Positions 16,245 through 25,679 of a DNA stretch of 64,000 nucleotides are shown in pieces. Within the stretch, counting starts at the first letter, position 1, and each line of letters opens with the position of its first letter. Below the pieces are notes generated by a model. That model was not told the origin of the DNA. It made no database searches and saw only the letters and a program-made list of their open reading frames with translations. The translations under genes and the position numbers were made by a program. The stretch lies in contig CAWAZY010000003.1 of the NCBI GenBank assembly GCA_963786675.1, positions 1,119,867 to 1,183,866 on the forward strand, read 5' to 3'. The stretch is from JAGVSR01 sp963786675. Lineage in GTDB: Bacteria > Pseudomonadota > Alphaproteobacteria > Rhizobiales > Hyphomicrobiaceae.

Positions 16245-17432
16245 ATGGCCAAAAAAGAGCCGCCTGTCCCTTCGACTTTCGCCCCAGCAACGGATGTGGT
16301 GCACAGCGGCCGCGCGCCGTTCGAAACCCATGGCTTCGTCAACACCCCGGTCTATCGGGGCTCGACGGTGTTATATCCGACGCTCGAGAGCCTGGAAGCG
16401 AAGACCCAGCCCTATAGCTACGGACGCCGCGGAACGCCGACCGTGCGTGCACTGGAAGACGCGATCACCAAGCTTTATGGCGGCGCTGACACGAAACTCA
16501 CCGCGTCTGGGTATCAAGCGGTGACCTCGGCGATCCTCGCCTTCGCGGAGGCCGGCGATCACATACTCGTCGCCGATACGGTCTATCAGCCCACCCGCCA
16601 GTTTTGCGATTATCTCCTGAAGCGGCTGGGCATCGAGACCGAATACTACGATCCCGCACTCGGCGCCGGCATTGCCGCGCGCGTGCGCGATAATACCCGG
16701 CTCATCTATGCCGAGTGCCCCGGTTCCCAGACTTTCGAAATGCAGGACCTGCCGGCTCTGGCGCGCGTGTGCCGGGACAAGAAGCTGTGGCTTCTCGCCG
16801 ACAACACGTGGGCCAGTCCGCTCTTCTGCAAGCCCTTGGCACTCGGCGCCGATGTGATCATCGAAGCCGGCACGAAATATCTCGTCGGACACGCCGATGC
16901 CCTGCTTGGCGTGATCACGTCGAACGATCGCGCCGCGCGCCACATCGAACGGGCGACGGGCCACTTGGGCGTTTGCCCCGGGTCTGAAGAAACGTTTCTT
17001 GGATTGCGTGGTTTGAGAACGCTGGATGTCCGGCTCGCGCGCCACCAGGAGACTGGCTTGGCCCTTGCGCGCTGGCTGCGCGACAGGCCGGAAGTGGCCC
17101 GCGTCATGCACCCAGGTTTGCCCGAAGATCCGGGCCACGCACTGTGGACGCGCGATTTCACCGGCGCGAGCGGTCTGTTCTCGGCCGTGTTGCATCCCGT
17201 TCCCCATGCCGCACTGGCGGCGTTTCTCGATCACCTGCGGCTCTTCGGGATGGGGTACTCCTGGGGCGGGTACGAAAGCCTCGTTATTCCCTTTGACTGC
17301 GCGACCTACCGCACGGCCACGCGCTGGCAAGCACAAGGTCCTGCGTTGCGCTTCCACGCCGGACTGGAAGCCGTCAGCGACCTCATCGCCGATCTCGACG
17401 CCGGCTTTGCGCGGATGAAGGCAGCAAGCTGA
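16245..17432 (+). CDS. metC: Cystathionine beta-lyase / trans-sulfuration PLP enzyme
   Basis: PLP-dependent Cys/Met metabolism enzyme, 395 residues. Cystathionine beta-lyase, which forms homocysteine, is the best guess from close resemblance to alphaproteobacterial MetC. Key segments are YSYGRRGTPTVRALEDAI near the N-terminus, a YQP segment, LLADNTWASPLF with the PLP-binding Asp, and EAGTKYLVGHADALLG with Lys211 as the Schiff-base lysine. The C-terminus has GMGYSWGGYESLVIPF. The ATG at 16245 gives normal length; an earlier in-frame start would overlap the divergent binding-protein gene. Cystathionine gamma-synthase or gamma-lyase cannot be fully excluded. Confidence 0.88.
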   Translation: MAKKEPPVPSTFAPATDVVHSGRAPFETHGFVNTPVYRGSTVLYPTLESLEAKTQPYSYGRRGTPTVRALEDAITKLYGGADTKLTASGYQAVTSAILAFAEAGDHILVADTVYQPTRQFCDYLLKRLGIETEYYDPALGAGIAARVRDNTRLIYAECPGSQTFEMQDLPALARVCRDKKLWLLADNTWASPLFCKPLALGADVIIEAGTKYLVGHADALLGVITSNDRAARHIERATGHLGVCPGSEETFLGLRGLRTLDVRLARHQETGLALARWLRDRPEVARVMHPGLPEDPGHALWTRDFTGASGLFSAVLHPVPHAALAAFLDHLRLFGMGYSWGGYESLVIPFDCATYRTATRWQAQGPALRFHAGLEAVSDLIADLDAGFARMKAAS

Positions 17433-17448
17433 CCGGCGGCACCTAACC

Positions 17449-18964
17449 TCAGCGCACGCCGGCCATCCATCGCTTCAGGATCGGCGTCAGCGCCAGCATG
17501 ACAAGCGCGCACACGGCCACAAGCAAAGCTTGATCGCGGAAGAAGGCGGCGAGGGCTGCGGGATCTCCCGACGTGAACCCGCCCCCCAAGACTCCGGCGA
17601 GCTTGTTGCCGAACGCACTGCCCAGGAACCAGACCCCGAGCACCAGTCCGGTTGTGCGCACCGGCGCCAGCTTCGTCATGGTCGATAAGCCGACGGGGCT
17701 GAGGAACAGCTCACCAACGGTCTGCAGAAAGAAAAGTCCGACGAGCCAGAGCGGACTGACCCGCCCCTCCATGGTGAGTTGGGCTGCCGGGACCATCAGC
17801 AGAAACGACAACGCCAGAAAGCCCAGGCCAATGGAAAACTTAACCGGGCTCGATGGCTGCGCGGCTCCCATGCGTCCCCACACGGCCGCAAAGATCGGTG
17901 CCAGCATGATGACGAACAGGGAATTCAGCGACTGGAACCAGGCGGAAGGAAACGCGACGCCAAAGACCTCGCTGCGCGTCAGTTGATCGGCAAACAGCGC
18001 CAGCGTGATGCCCGCCTGCTCAAAAATGGCCCAGAAGACAACGGCGGCCATGAAGAACACCAGAATGGCGGCGATCCGCTGCTGATCGATGCCGGGGCGC
18101 GTTCCAAACCAGACGATGGCGGCGATGGGGGCGAGCAGCAGCGCCGTTCGCAACCACGCGAACCCTTCCCTGTCCGAGAGCAGCATCAAGGCCCCGAGTA
18201 GCGCAGTGGCCGCGATGAGCCCGGCCGCATGGGACCACGGCATGTCCTGAGGCGGTGCGCCTTGCTCGTCGACCGTGCTGTCGATATCGCGGAAGTGCGC
18301 GGACTGCCGGACAAACAGCGCGAGGCCAAGGATCATGCCAAAGCCCGCAGCCGCAAATCCGAAGTGCCAGCTGGACGTCGGGTCGAGACCTGCCGCTCCA
18401 AGCCAGGACCGGAACGCCGCGCTCTGCGCCAGAAAGCCGGTGACCAGCGGCGCCAGGAACCCGCCGATGTTGATCCCCATATAGAAGATCGAGAATCCGG
18501 CATCACGCCGCTCGTCATCACGCGTATAGAGGTGCCCGACCAGCGCACTGATGCTGGGCTTGAACTAGCCCCGTGCCAAGGGCCACCAGAACGAGGCCAA
18601 TGAAGAAGGCGGTCGTCGAAGGCAACGCGAGGGTAAAGTGTCCCGCCGCGATGATGGAGCCGCCGATGAGTACCGCGCGCCCCGCGCCCAGCCATCGATC
18701 GGCGAGGAACCCGCCAGGGATCGCCAGCATGTAGACCGCCATGGTGTAGTTGCCGTACACCGCGGCCGCTTCGACGGTTGAGAACCCAAGCCCGCCCTGC
18801 TCGATAGGCGCGACCATGAACAGCACAAGAAGCGCGCGCATGCCGTAGTACGAAAAGCGCTCCCAAAGCTCGGTGAAAAAGAGTGTGCGCAGGCCGTGCG
18901 GGTGACCCATCGCGCGCCCGTCCACGTCGCGCGACAATGATTGTCCGCCGTGCCTGTCAGTCAT
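17449..18964 (-). pseudogene. POT/PTR2-family peptide:H+ symporter, frameshifted
   Basis: Proton-coupled di-/tripeptide transporter of about 500 residues split by one base. The 5' part (18964 to about 18565) has the POT signature FFTELWERFSYYGMRALLVLFM and helices to ALGTGL. The other frame continues FKPSISALVGHLYTRDDERRDAGFSIFYMGINIGGFLAPL, a standard POT core, through to 17449. Removing one base near 18565-18566 restores one uninterrupted protein. The downstream part is intact and would otherwise lack the first helices. It ends 16 bp from the convergent cystathionine beta-lyase-like gene. Real loss of function or a sequence error would both explain this. Confidence 0.85.
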
Positions 18965-19345
18965 GGTGTCTCCATCTGCCGCCGCCCAGCAGCATCATGG
19001 GGCATGGCGCAAGATGCAAGAGTTGAGCACACGACATGGCTCGCGGATCCGCGGGCGGGCGCAATGGCGACCCCGGATGGCGACCCCGGCAGGATTCGAA
19101 CCTGCGACCCTCTGCTTCGAATACCGTTGGTCTCCAACAAGCGGACGCCACGTGCGAAATAGGATAAGTTCAGCAAAGCGGTCGACCCAACGGGATCGAC
19201 GCAATGTCGCCGAAACCGACCGTCAACCAGCAAACGCGATGGGCCAAAAGCGACATTGGCGAGAGGCGGATCATGAGACCGCCTGTGCTCCCCAAGCATC
19301 AAAAATCAACATCGTCCGCCATGAGAAATGCTGCGACGCATACAG
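18965..19345. other. Intergenic DNA with a tRNA 3' remnant and a 13-bp tandem repeat
   Basis: Apart from the tRNA remnant at 19078-19121, no gene was seen. The 13-mer ATGGCGACCCCGG occurs twice head to tail (19064-19076 and 19077-19089), the second copy forming the 3' end of the remnant. ORFs here have the arbitrary look of translations across tRNA sequence. Confidence 0.5.
19078..19121 (-). pseudogene. 3' half of a tRNA gene (probably tRNA-Arg)
   Basis: On the minus strand the sequence has the end of an anticodon loop (TTCGAAG), a variable region, a perfect T arm (GCAGG, TTCGAAT, CCTGC), an acceptor 3' strand CGGGGTC, G73 and encoded CCA. No matching 5' half, D arm or anticodon 5' strand lies upstream. 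The breakpoint at the anticodon loop is where tyrosine-recombinase identity blocks often start, so this is probably an old attachment-site remnant. Confidence 0.65.
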
Positions 19346-19417
19346 TGTCCGTCGTCAGGCTTTTTGGGACAGCTGAGGGTCTGATCTAAGAGAGGGTTCG
19401 GCCCATCTGGTTGAAGC

Positions 19418-20398
19418 TCATGCTGCTGCGTTGAAGTGCTGTCGTCGACGTTGCTGGATGGTTCGTCGCTTGATCTCGTGGCGCCGTTCCAGGATTTGCG
19501 CACCGCGTCCGAAGTAGACGTCAGCCGGAGTGAGGTTGTCCAGGCTCTCGTGATAGCGGCGGTGATTGTAGTGCTCGACGAAGCTGGCGATGGCGCACTC
19601 GAGGTCACCGGGCAGGTAGTAGTTCTCGAGCAGGATTTGGCTTTTCAATGAGAGGTGCCAGCGCTCGATCTTACCTTGCGTCGTCGGGTGGTAGGGCTTT
19701 CCACGGGTGTGCCGCATGCCCTGGGCCTCGAGCCATTCGGACAGATCATTGGCAACGTAGGATGGGCCGTTGTCAGACAACAGCCTCGGCCGCTGATGGG
19801 CACCGGCCTGATCGATCCCTGAGGCTTGCAAGGCCAGCTCGAGGGTGGCGGTGACGTCGTCAGCGCTCATCGTGGTGCAGAGCTTCCAGGCGACGATGTA
19901 ACGAGAGAAGTCGTCGAGCACCGTGGACAGATAGAACCAGCCCCAGCCGGTGACCTTGAGGTATGTGAAGTCGGTCTGCCAGAGCTGGTTGATCGCGGTG
20001 GTTGGGTTAGCGAAGCGATCGGCCGCTTTCATGACGATGAAGGCTGGCGAGGTCACGAGGCCCTCGGCTTTCAGGATGCGATAGACACTGGCCTCGGAGA
20101 CGAAGGTTCTCTCGGCATCGGTGAAGGCGACGGCAACCTCGCGCGGCGAGAGCTCCGGCTGCTCCAGCGCCCGCTCGATGACCTTGTCGCGGATCTCGTC
20201 GGGGATGCGGTTCCAGACGCGCTTTGGCCGCGGCTTGCGGTCTTCCAGCGCATCGAAGCCGCCGGCCGCGTATCGATCGAGCCAGGCGTAGAAGGTCGTC
20301 TTCGGGATGCCGATCTTGTCGAGCGTGCGTCTGACCGGCAGGTGCGAGGTCTCGACGGCTCTGATGATCTCAAGCTTCTCGGATGCGGGGTATCTCAT
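19418..20398 (-). CDS. IS3-family transposase OrfB (DDE catalytic subunit)
   Basis: Catalytic part of the IS transposase, 326 residues from the ATG at 20398. An HTH-like N-terminus (IPKTTFYAWLDRYAAGGFDAL) is followed by the rve core with the DDE residues: Asp in WQTDFTYLKV, Asp in LLSDNGPSYV, and Glu in QGKIERWHLSLK, then the HYNHRRYHESLDNLTPADVYFG ending typical of IS3 elements. It overlaps the orfA stop as ATGA, so it can be translated by coupling or as a frameshift fusion. An upstream in-frame ATG (20485) would lie inside orfA. Confidence 0.92.
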   Translation of the reverse strand: MRYPASEKLEIIRAVETSHLPVRRTLDKIGIPKTTFYAWLDRYAAGGFDALEDRKPRPKRVWNRIPDEIRDKVIERALEQPELSPREVAVAFTDAERTFVSEASVYRILKAEGLVTSPAFIVMKAADRFANPTTAINQLWQTDFTYLKVTGWGWFYLSTVLDDFSRYIVAWKLCTTMSADDVTATLELALQASGIDQAGAHQRPRLLSDNGPSYVANDLSEWLEAQGMRHTRGKPYHPTTQGKIERWHLSLKSQILLENYYLPGDLECAIASFVEHYNHRRYHESLDNLTPADVYFGRGAQILERRHEIKRRTIQQRRRQHFNAAA

Positions 20399-20769
20399 TC
20401 GACATCCTCCCCATCCGCGATCACGCTTTTTTTGAGCAGCCGGTTCTCGAGGGTGACCTCGGCCAGCGCCTCCTTGAGTTGACAAGCTTCGGTGCGCAGC
20501 TGCTTGACCTCGTCGGAAGACGCCTCACGGGCGGTATCGCCGGCGAGCCGCTTCTTGCCGGCTTCGAGGAACTCCTTGGACCACCGGTAGTAGAGGTTCT
20601 GGGCTATGCCTTCCTTACGACAGAGCTCGGCGATGCTGTCCTCGCCCCGCAGGCCTTCCAGCACGATGCGGATCTTTTCCTCGGCCGAAAAGTGCCTTCT
20701 GGTGGCTCGCCGGATGTCCCTGACGGTCTCCTCCGCGCTCTGCGGCGCCTGCTTGTTGCGCTGTCTCAT
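20395..20769 (-). CDS. IS3-family transposase OrfA (helix-turn-helix subunit)
   Basis: A 124-residue DNA-binding partner of OrfB. The HTH_Tnp_1 pattern is clear: RRHFSAEEKIRIVLEGLRGEDSIAELCRKEGIAQNLYYRWSKEFLEAG. A leucine-zipper-like coiled coil follows (VKQLRTEACQLKEALAEVTLENRLLKK). It lies just inside the right end of the element and overlaps orfB by 4 bp. A truncated sister copy is found at 25279-25433. Confidence 0.92.
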   Translation of the reverse strand: MRQRNKQAPQSAEETVRDIRRATRRHFSAEEKIRIVLEGLRGEDSIAELCRKEGIAQNLYYRWSKEFLEAGKKRLAGDTAREASSDEVKQLRTEACQLKEALAEVTLENRLLKKSVIADGEDVE

Positions 20770-20823
20770 CGTGTCCCTCCGTGGGGTTACGATGAGCCAG
20801 AACCTCTCTCTTAAGCAATCAGC

Positions 20824-21309
20824 TCAATCTGTCCGGTAGGTCCTGACGGCGAACAATGCGGCCGTACCTCTGATCACACTGGGTATACGTCCAATCTGGT
20901 CACGTGACCCACTCAAATTCGACAGGATGGTGGGGCCCAGCAATCTGACTGGAATTGCGATCGAGATCCAAGACCGTGGTCCATCGGCAGCAAAAACGAA
21001 GTGTTGGCCCGCGGGAATTACGACGAGATCATGATCGGCCACAGGCAGACCGTTCATCTTTATCCGTGCGCGAGAGTGCCGATATCGGAGCATGACGAGA
21101 TACGCATCGGGCCGATTTACCCCGTCGGCAATGCTCGCTCCGCCGTCTGAGCCCATCTGCACGCTAACCTGTCGCCCTCTGAAAAACTCCAACGCCCAAT
21201 CCGCCTCGGAACGACGCGTCAGCACAAAACTTACACTCGCGTCTCGGACAGCGCGGCAGTAGCGATCAAAGGCTAAAGCACTGGTCATTCCCAAGTCCCG
21301 GTTGTCCAC
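20824..21309 (-). pseudogene. AraC-type regulator N-terminal fragment truncated by the IS element
   Basis: Residues 1-150 resemble the N-terminal half of AraC-family activators of the AraC_binding_2 type (MLRYRHSRARIKMNGLPVADHDLVVIPAGQHFVFAADGPRSWISI). The frame then runs into the right end of the IS element (last residues AVRTYRTD are IS-derived) and stops at 20824. The C-terminal DNA-binding domain is absent. The fragment is unlikely to act as a regulator. Confidence 0.65.
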
Positions 21310-21537
21310 ATTGTATGGTGACAGATCAGGTTACGGCGATGGCGCGGCGTTCGGGTTCGCGACATGAACTAAGGCCAGTGCGATGGAACGATAAGGCTAC
21401 ACTTCCACAACAAAGGATGGGTCCAGTCCGAAACTGCATACTATAACCCGTAGATTTGTGGTCTCGGTCAAGTGTCATGCCTCGTGTTCGTGGCTGAGTT
21501 TGAGCGGGCAAATCAACAAGGAAGTCAGGGCTGTATA

Positions 21538-22458
21538 ATGACGATCACTGCACTGCGCAGTTGCGCCCTTTCTGTTGTTAGTTTTATCTTGATTGGGTTT
21601 GCCGGGGCGGCTTCGGCGCAAGAAGCTGCAAGAGAGTACACCAGCCCCGCTCCCAACGCGTGGTCCCTCAGCTTCACAACATATGGCTGGTTACCGTGGC
21701 TGACCGGCGAGAACACTCTTCGTGGCAGGAAGTTCAAAATCGATGCTTCACCCCATGACATCATTGATGCATTGGACTGGTCGACACTGCCCGCATGGAT
21801 GAGCTATGCGGAACTGCGTAACGGTCGTTTCGCAATATTCAATGACATCGTTTACTCCAAGCTCGCCGCATCTGGCGGTTTTGAGCGGTCGCGGCAGGGA
21901 CGCCTCCTTTCGAGCACGCTGGGTACTGATGTCGATGCTGATTTCGAACAGTCAACCATCGAGCTTGGCGCAGCCTATGAAGTCTGGGCGAACAGCAACG
22001 AACGCTCTGCAGGCCACGCCGCAGTCGACATTCTAGGTGGCGCACGATATTGGCGCCAGGAACTCGATGTATCCGTGGCGCTGGCCGCCGCAGCAACGCT
22101 TCAAGGGCCGCTTGGGATCATCGATTTGACGCGGTCGGGGAACCGAGTGTTTTCCAGGTCTGGCACCGTCGATTGGGTTGACCCGTTCGTCGGCGCACGG
22201 CTGCGATATGATGTCGACGCAGGCCAATCGCTGACGGTACGAGGCGATATCGGCGGCTTTGGTATTGGAAGCGATTTCTCGTGGCAGGCGCTTGCCAGCT
22301 ACAATTGGCAAATTTGCGTCTCCGATACTTATACGCTGGACGCATATGTCGGCTATCGCGCCCTCTCAGTCGACTATTCGGAGGGCTCAGGCAATAACCG
22401 CTACGAATTCGACGCGGTACAACATGGACCGGTCTTGGGCGCTACCGCCCGGTTTTGA
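21538..22458 (+). CDS. Predicted outer-membrane beta-barrel protein
   Basis: A 306-residue protein with a clear signal peptide (SCALSVVSFILIGFAGAASAQ). The body is rich in alternating aromatic/polar strands (WSLSFTTYGWLPWLTG, IELGAAYEVWANS, VDILGGARYWRQELDV, WVDPFVGARLRYDV, YTLDAYVGYRALSVDYSEG) and ends with a terminal Phe (GPVLGATARF), the classic outer-membrane C-terminus. The ATG at 21538 is preferred because it begins at the signal peptide. Substrate unknown. It lies in the IS-flanked patch. Confidence 0.75.
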   Translation: MTITALRSCALSVVSFILIGFAGAASAQEAAREYTSPAPNAWSLSFTTYGWLPWLTGENTLRGRKFKIDASPHDIIDALDWSTLPAWMSYAELRNGRFAIFNDIVYSKLAASGGFERSRQGRLLSSTLGTDVDADFEQSTIELGAAYEVWANSNERSAGHAAVDILGGARYWRQELDVSVALAAAATLQGPLGIIDLTRSGNRVFSRSGTVDWVDPFVGARLRYDVDAGQSLTVRGDIGGFGIGSDFSWQALASYNWQICVSDTYTLDAYVGYRALSVDYSEGSGNNRYEFDAVQHGPVLGATARF

Positions 22459-22587
22459 GATATCACTTCCGTCCCAAACTCGACGCTGGAGCGCGATAGC
22501 AATGAGTTTCGGCCTTGGGAATAGGAAACTGCCACAGTCAGAGCTGATGCCATCTAGAGCCGAATGCGCTGCAAAGTGGTCCTCAAA

Positions 22588-23382
22588 ATGAAAAGTTTAG
22601 TAGTTTCCATTGCACTCTTGTCATTGTGGCCGGCCTTTTCTGCAACGACGGCAGCGGCTCAGGATAGCGACATTCAGCAGAAGCTTGCCAATCCCATCGC
22701 GTCGCTGACGCTGCTTCCCATACAGGTTAACTACGACACGAACGTTGGACCGCTGCGGGATGGAACTAGGATCACGACCAACATTCAGCCTGTCACACCC
22801 TTCAAGCTTGACAGTGAATGGACGCTGGTGGTGCGCACCATTGTTCCGATTATAAGCCAGGATGATATATTTCCGGGGGCCGGAGATCAGTTTGGTTTGG
22901 GCGACAGTCTGCAGAGTTTCTTTTTTGTGCCCCAGACCGTGAACGGCTTTACGTGGGGCGTCGGACCGGCAGTGCTCTGGCGTACGGGCACCGACGAACT
23001 GCTCACCAGCGGCAAATGGGCTGCTGGTCCCACGGCCGTTGCACTTCAACAATCTGGCCCTTGGACCATCGGCCTCCTCGCCAATCACATCTGGTCATTT
23101 GCTGGCGATGATGAACGCCAGAATGTCAGCAGCACGTTCATTCAGCCCTTCCTATCTTATGCAGCAACTGGCGGTTGGACCTACACGTTAAACACAGAGT
23201 CAAGCTACGACTGGCAAGCCGAGCAATGGAGCGTTCCAGTCAATTTCCAAATCGCAAAGCTCACGAAATTTGGCGATCAGCCGGTCAGCATCACCGGGGG
23301 CGTGAAGTATTGGGCCGAGAGTCCCGAAAGCGGTCCCCATGATTTCGGGGGGCGTATGGCTCTGACCTTTATCTTTCCCTGA
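22588..23382 (+). CDS. Predicted outer-membrane protein, phenol-MetA-deg/neuromodulin-like
   Basis: A 264-residue exported protein with signal peptide SLVVSIALLSLWPAFSATTAAAQ. A beta-rich body follows with LANPIASLTLLPIQVNYDTNVGPLRDGTR, LVVRTIVPIISQDDIFPGAGDQFGLGD, FTWGVGPAVLWRTGTDELL and TGGVKYWAESPESGPHDFG, ending AMLTFIFP-like (RMALTFIFP) as an outer-membrane barrel would. It matches a widespread family of channel-like proteins of unclear substrate. Its gene follows the other barrel gene after about 130 bp. Confidence 0.72.
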   Translation: MKSLVVSIALLSLWPAFSATTAAAQDSDIQQKLANPIASLTLLPIQVNYDTNVGPLRDGTRITTNIQPVTPFKLDSEWTLVVRTIVPIISQDDIFPGAGDQFGLGDSLQSFFFVPQTVNGFTWGVGPAVLWRTGTDELLTSGKWAAGPTAVALQQSGPWTIGLLANHIWSFAGDDERQNVSSTFIQPFLSYAATGGWTYTLNTESSYDWQAEQWSVPVNFQIAKLTKFGDQPVSITGGVKYWAESPESGPHDFGGRMALTFIFP

Positions 23383-23565
23383 GGCGCCGACTTCTTGCCC
23401 TTTTAGGTAAATGCGGAGCCAGCCTCCGAGTCGTCATTCTTGCTGACTGGAGACATTTTTCTCTTCCATTCAGAGTTCAGTCCGAGGCCGATGGTTCTGT
23501 GTCCGACATCAGGATCTGTGGCATTGTCACTCTGCCTTCTTGCTCGCGTCAGGGTCTCAGAAGCG

Positions 23566-25206
23566 ATGTTCTCCACTTTCTTCCGACTGCGGTCACACGT
23601 CGTAACCGCATTCGCCATCGGGATCTTGCTTTCCGCGGTGGCAAGCCCCGCAATAGCTTTCGCTCAAACGGCTAGTGCCGATGCGGATCTCAAGGCTCGG
23701 GTCGAGGCGCTGGCCCAGCCTGCGGGGCGTACGGTAGGTGGCATCCAGATCGCCGCCCACGTATTTCTTCCCAAGCTCTATGCCGCACTCGGCTATCAGC
23801 CAGTCTGGACGAATTCCGCGAGCATCGACGCGCTATCGAAAATGATCGCACGAAGCTGGGAAGATGGCCTGCTGCCTTCCGACTTCCATGCCGATTACGT
23901 GAAGGCGGCCATCACGGCGGCGCCGCAAAACGTGGCCGAGCGTGAGATCATCCTGAGTGATGCACTCGTGCGATTGCTCTATCAGCTCTACTTCGGCAAG
24001 GTGGCACCCAACGGGCTCGATCCGAACTGGAACTTCGCGCGGCCTGTTTTGACGGAAGACCCTGCCCAGACCATCGGCACGGCGTTGACTGAGGGAGACA
24101 TTGCAGGTCTCGTTGAAGCCGTTAGCCTCAAGCATCCGCTCTACATCGAACTGAAGGCGATGCTTCAGCAATATACACAGTTTGAAGTTTCTGGCGGATG
24201 GCCCAAGATCCCAGATGGGCCACCATTGAAGCCCGGACAGACCGATCCGCGCGTCGCAATCTTGCGCGAGCGATTAAAGGTCACTGGCCAGTGGGAGCCT
24301 GGAACAGGCCTCACGGAGCCCAATCTCTATGATCAAGCGACTGCGGATGCGGTCGAGACATTTCAAGCCGCCAATGGCCTAGACTCTGACGGCATCCTAG
24401 GTCCCAGCACCCTGGCGGCCTTCAACGTAACCGCATCGGAGCGTGTCGACCAGTTGCGGGCAAATCTGGAACGCGGGCGCTGGCTTCTGCGCACGATGGG
24501 ACCTGAGGCCGTTGTCGTGAACGTCGCAGGGTTCTACTTGCATGTCTTTTTAAAGAGCGAAAAGGTCTGGACGACTCGGGTGATCGTCGGACGATCCTAT
24601 ACTAAGACGCCGGTCTTCACAGAATCCATGAAGTCGGTTGTATTGAACCCGGATTGGACTGTGCCGCAAAGCATCGTGCGCGCTGAGATTTTTCCAAAAG
24701 CCTCGGCCAATCCAGGATATCTTGCAGCAGGCAATTACTATCTTGCCGATAGTTCCGGCAGATCCATGGCTGACGTTGATTTCGCGGCTTATACGGCGGC
24801 CAGTTTTCCCTACCGTGTTGTGCAGAGGCCCGGACCCAAGAATGCGCTGGGGCGGGTGAAGTTTCTCTTTCCAAACAAGTACTCGGTCTATTTGCACGAC
24901 ACACCGAACCGCCAGCTCTTCGACAAGTCGGGACGTACCTTTAGTCATGGCTGCATTCGCGTCGAAGATCCGCTGAAGCTCGCGGAGATCATTCTGAGCG
25001 ACCGCCTCGGCTGGGACAGGGCAAAGATCGATGCGGCAGTCGCCAGCGGAAAAATGCAGTCAATTGCTCTGCCAAAGCCGCTGCCGGTTCTGATCCTTTA
25101 TTGGACGGTCGACCCCTCCCCAATCGGGGGCGCAACATTTCACCGCGACATCTACGGCCGTGATGCCCGTCTCATAAAAGCTCTGGACGCTCCCTTCAAG
25201 CCATGA
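23566..25206 (+). CDS. L,D-transpeptidase (YcbB/LdtD-like, YkuD domain)
   Basis: Periplasmic enzyme that forms 3-3 peptidoglycan crosslinks or attaches proteins to the wall. The 546-residue form from the ATG at 23566 has a signal peptide (VVTAFAIGILLSAVASPAIAFAQ), a scaffold domain (AALGYQPVWTNSASIDAL ... LYQLYFGKVAPNGLDPNWNF), and a PG_binding_1 module (YDQATADAVETFQAANGLDSDGILGPSTLAAFN). The YkuD domain carries the catalytic motif SHGCIRVEDPLKLAE preceded by YLHDTPNRQLFDKSGRTF. An upstream in-frame ATG at 23440 would add 42 residues before the signal peptide and is less likely. Confidence 0.9.
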   Translation: MFSTFFRLRSHVVTAFAIGILLSAVASPAIAFAQTASADADLKARVEALAQPAGRTVGGIQIAAHVFLPKLYAALGYQPVWTNSASIDALSKMIARSWEDGLLPSDFHADYVKAAITAAPQNVAEREIILSDALVRLLYQLYFGKVAPNGLDPNWNFARPVLTEDPAQTIGTALTEGDIAGLVEAVSLKHPLYIELKAMLQQYTQFEVSGGWPKIPDGPPLKPGQTDPRVAILRERLKVTGQWEPGTGLTEPNLYDQATADAVETFQAANGLDSDGILGPSTLAAFNVTASERVDQLRANLERGRWLLRTMGPEAVVVNVAGFYLHVFLKSEKVWTTRVIVGRSYTKTPVFTESMKSVVLNPDWTVPQSIVRAEIFPKASANPGYLAAGNYYLADSSGRSMADVDFAAYTAASFPYRVVQRPGPKNALGRVKFLFPNKYSVYLHDTPNRQLFDKSGRTFSHGCIRVEDPLKLAEIILSDRLGWDRAKIDAAVASGKMQSIALPKPLPVLILYWTVDPSPIGGATFHRDIYGRDARLIKALDAPFKP

Positions 25207-25278
25207 GCCTTCAAAGCTTGAACGGCCTTGAACTTGCTGTCGATGATCGCGATTCTGTTCGCATCCAGAAAATCGATG

Positions 25279-25535
25279 TCACGGCACAGCTCGGAGACGC
25301 TGTCCTCGCCGCGTAAGCCTTCGAGGAATATGCGGATCTTCTCCTCTGCCGAGAAGTGTAGTCTGGTGACTTGCCGGATATCCCTGACGGTCACCTCCGC
25401 GATTTGCGGAGCCTGCTTGTTGCGTTGTCTCATAGTGTCCCTCCGAGGGGTTACGATGAGCCACAAACTGTCTCTTACGCAATCAGCCTCTTACGCAATT
25501 AGCTCAGTCTGTCCGGTTGGTACTGACGGGGAACA
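25279..25535 (-). mobile_element. Remnant of a second IS3-family element (right end plus truncated orfA)
   Basis: The minus strand from 25433 encodes the first about 50 residues of the same OrfA (HFSAEEKIRIFLEGLRGEDSVSELCR) and then loses similarity. Outside it lies a copy of the IS right end (25501-25535, TGTTCCCCGTCAGTACC on the minus strand), with a duplicated TCTTACGCAAT segment. No orfB or left end is present. It is the same orientation as the intact element at 19346-20855, so the two IS ends flank about 4.4 kb of cargo. Confidence 0.75.
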
Positions 25536-25679
25536 GCTCAAGACCACTTCGGGTCGTTCGTGCGGGCTGGCAACCAACCGGGCGAAAATATTCGCCGAAA
25601 CCAGACCTAGGATCAGCGGGTTGGGCTGAGCAGGAGCATGCCGGTTTGTCTCTCTATCAAGGAGGTAAGCCACGGAAAA

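Larger units (their letters stand above)
19346..20855 (-). mobile_element. IS3-family insertion sequence, about 1.5 kb
   Basis: Two overlapping transposase genes lie between imperfect terminal inverted repeats of about 50 bp. The left end begins TGTCCGTCGTCAGG at 19346. The right end, read on the minus strand from 20855, begins TGTTCGCCGTCAGG. The similarity continues through GGGACAG/CGGACAG and TAAGAGAGGGTTC/TAAGAGAGAGGTTC. No clear 3-bp target duplication was found. The right end cuts into an AraC-type gene. A remnant of a related element lies at 25279-25535. Confidence 0.85.

Noticed and set aside
19078..19121. Split-tRNA hypothesis: the 58290 5' half pairs with this 3' half through one G:T wobble
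   Set aside because: The pieces are 39 kb apart and trans-spliced tRNAs are not known in bacteria; integration remnants are simpler.
19826..20482. Plus-strand ORF antisense to the IS transposase
   Set aside because: Complement of the conserved DDE gene; no RBS or motif.
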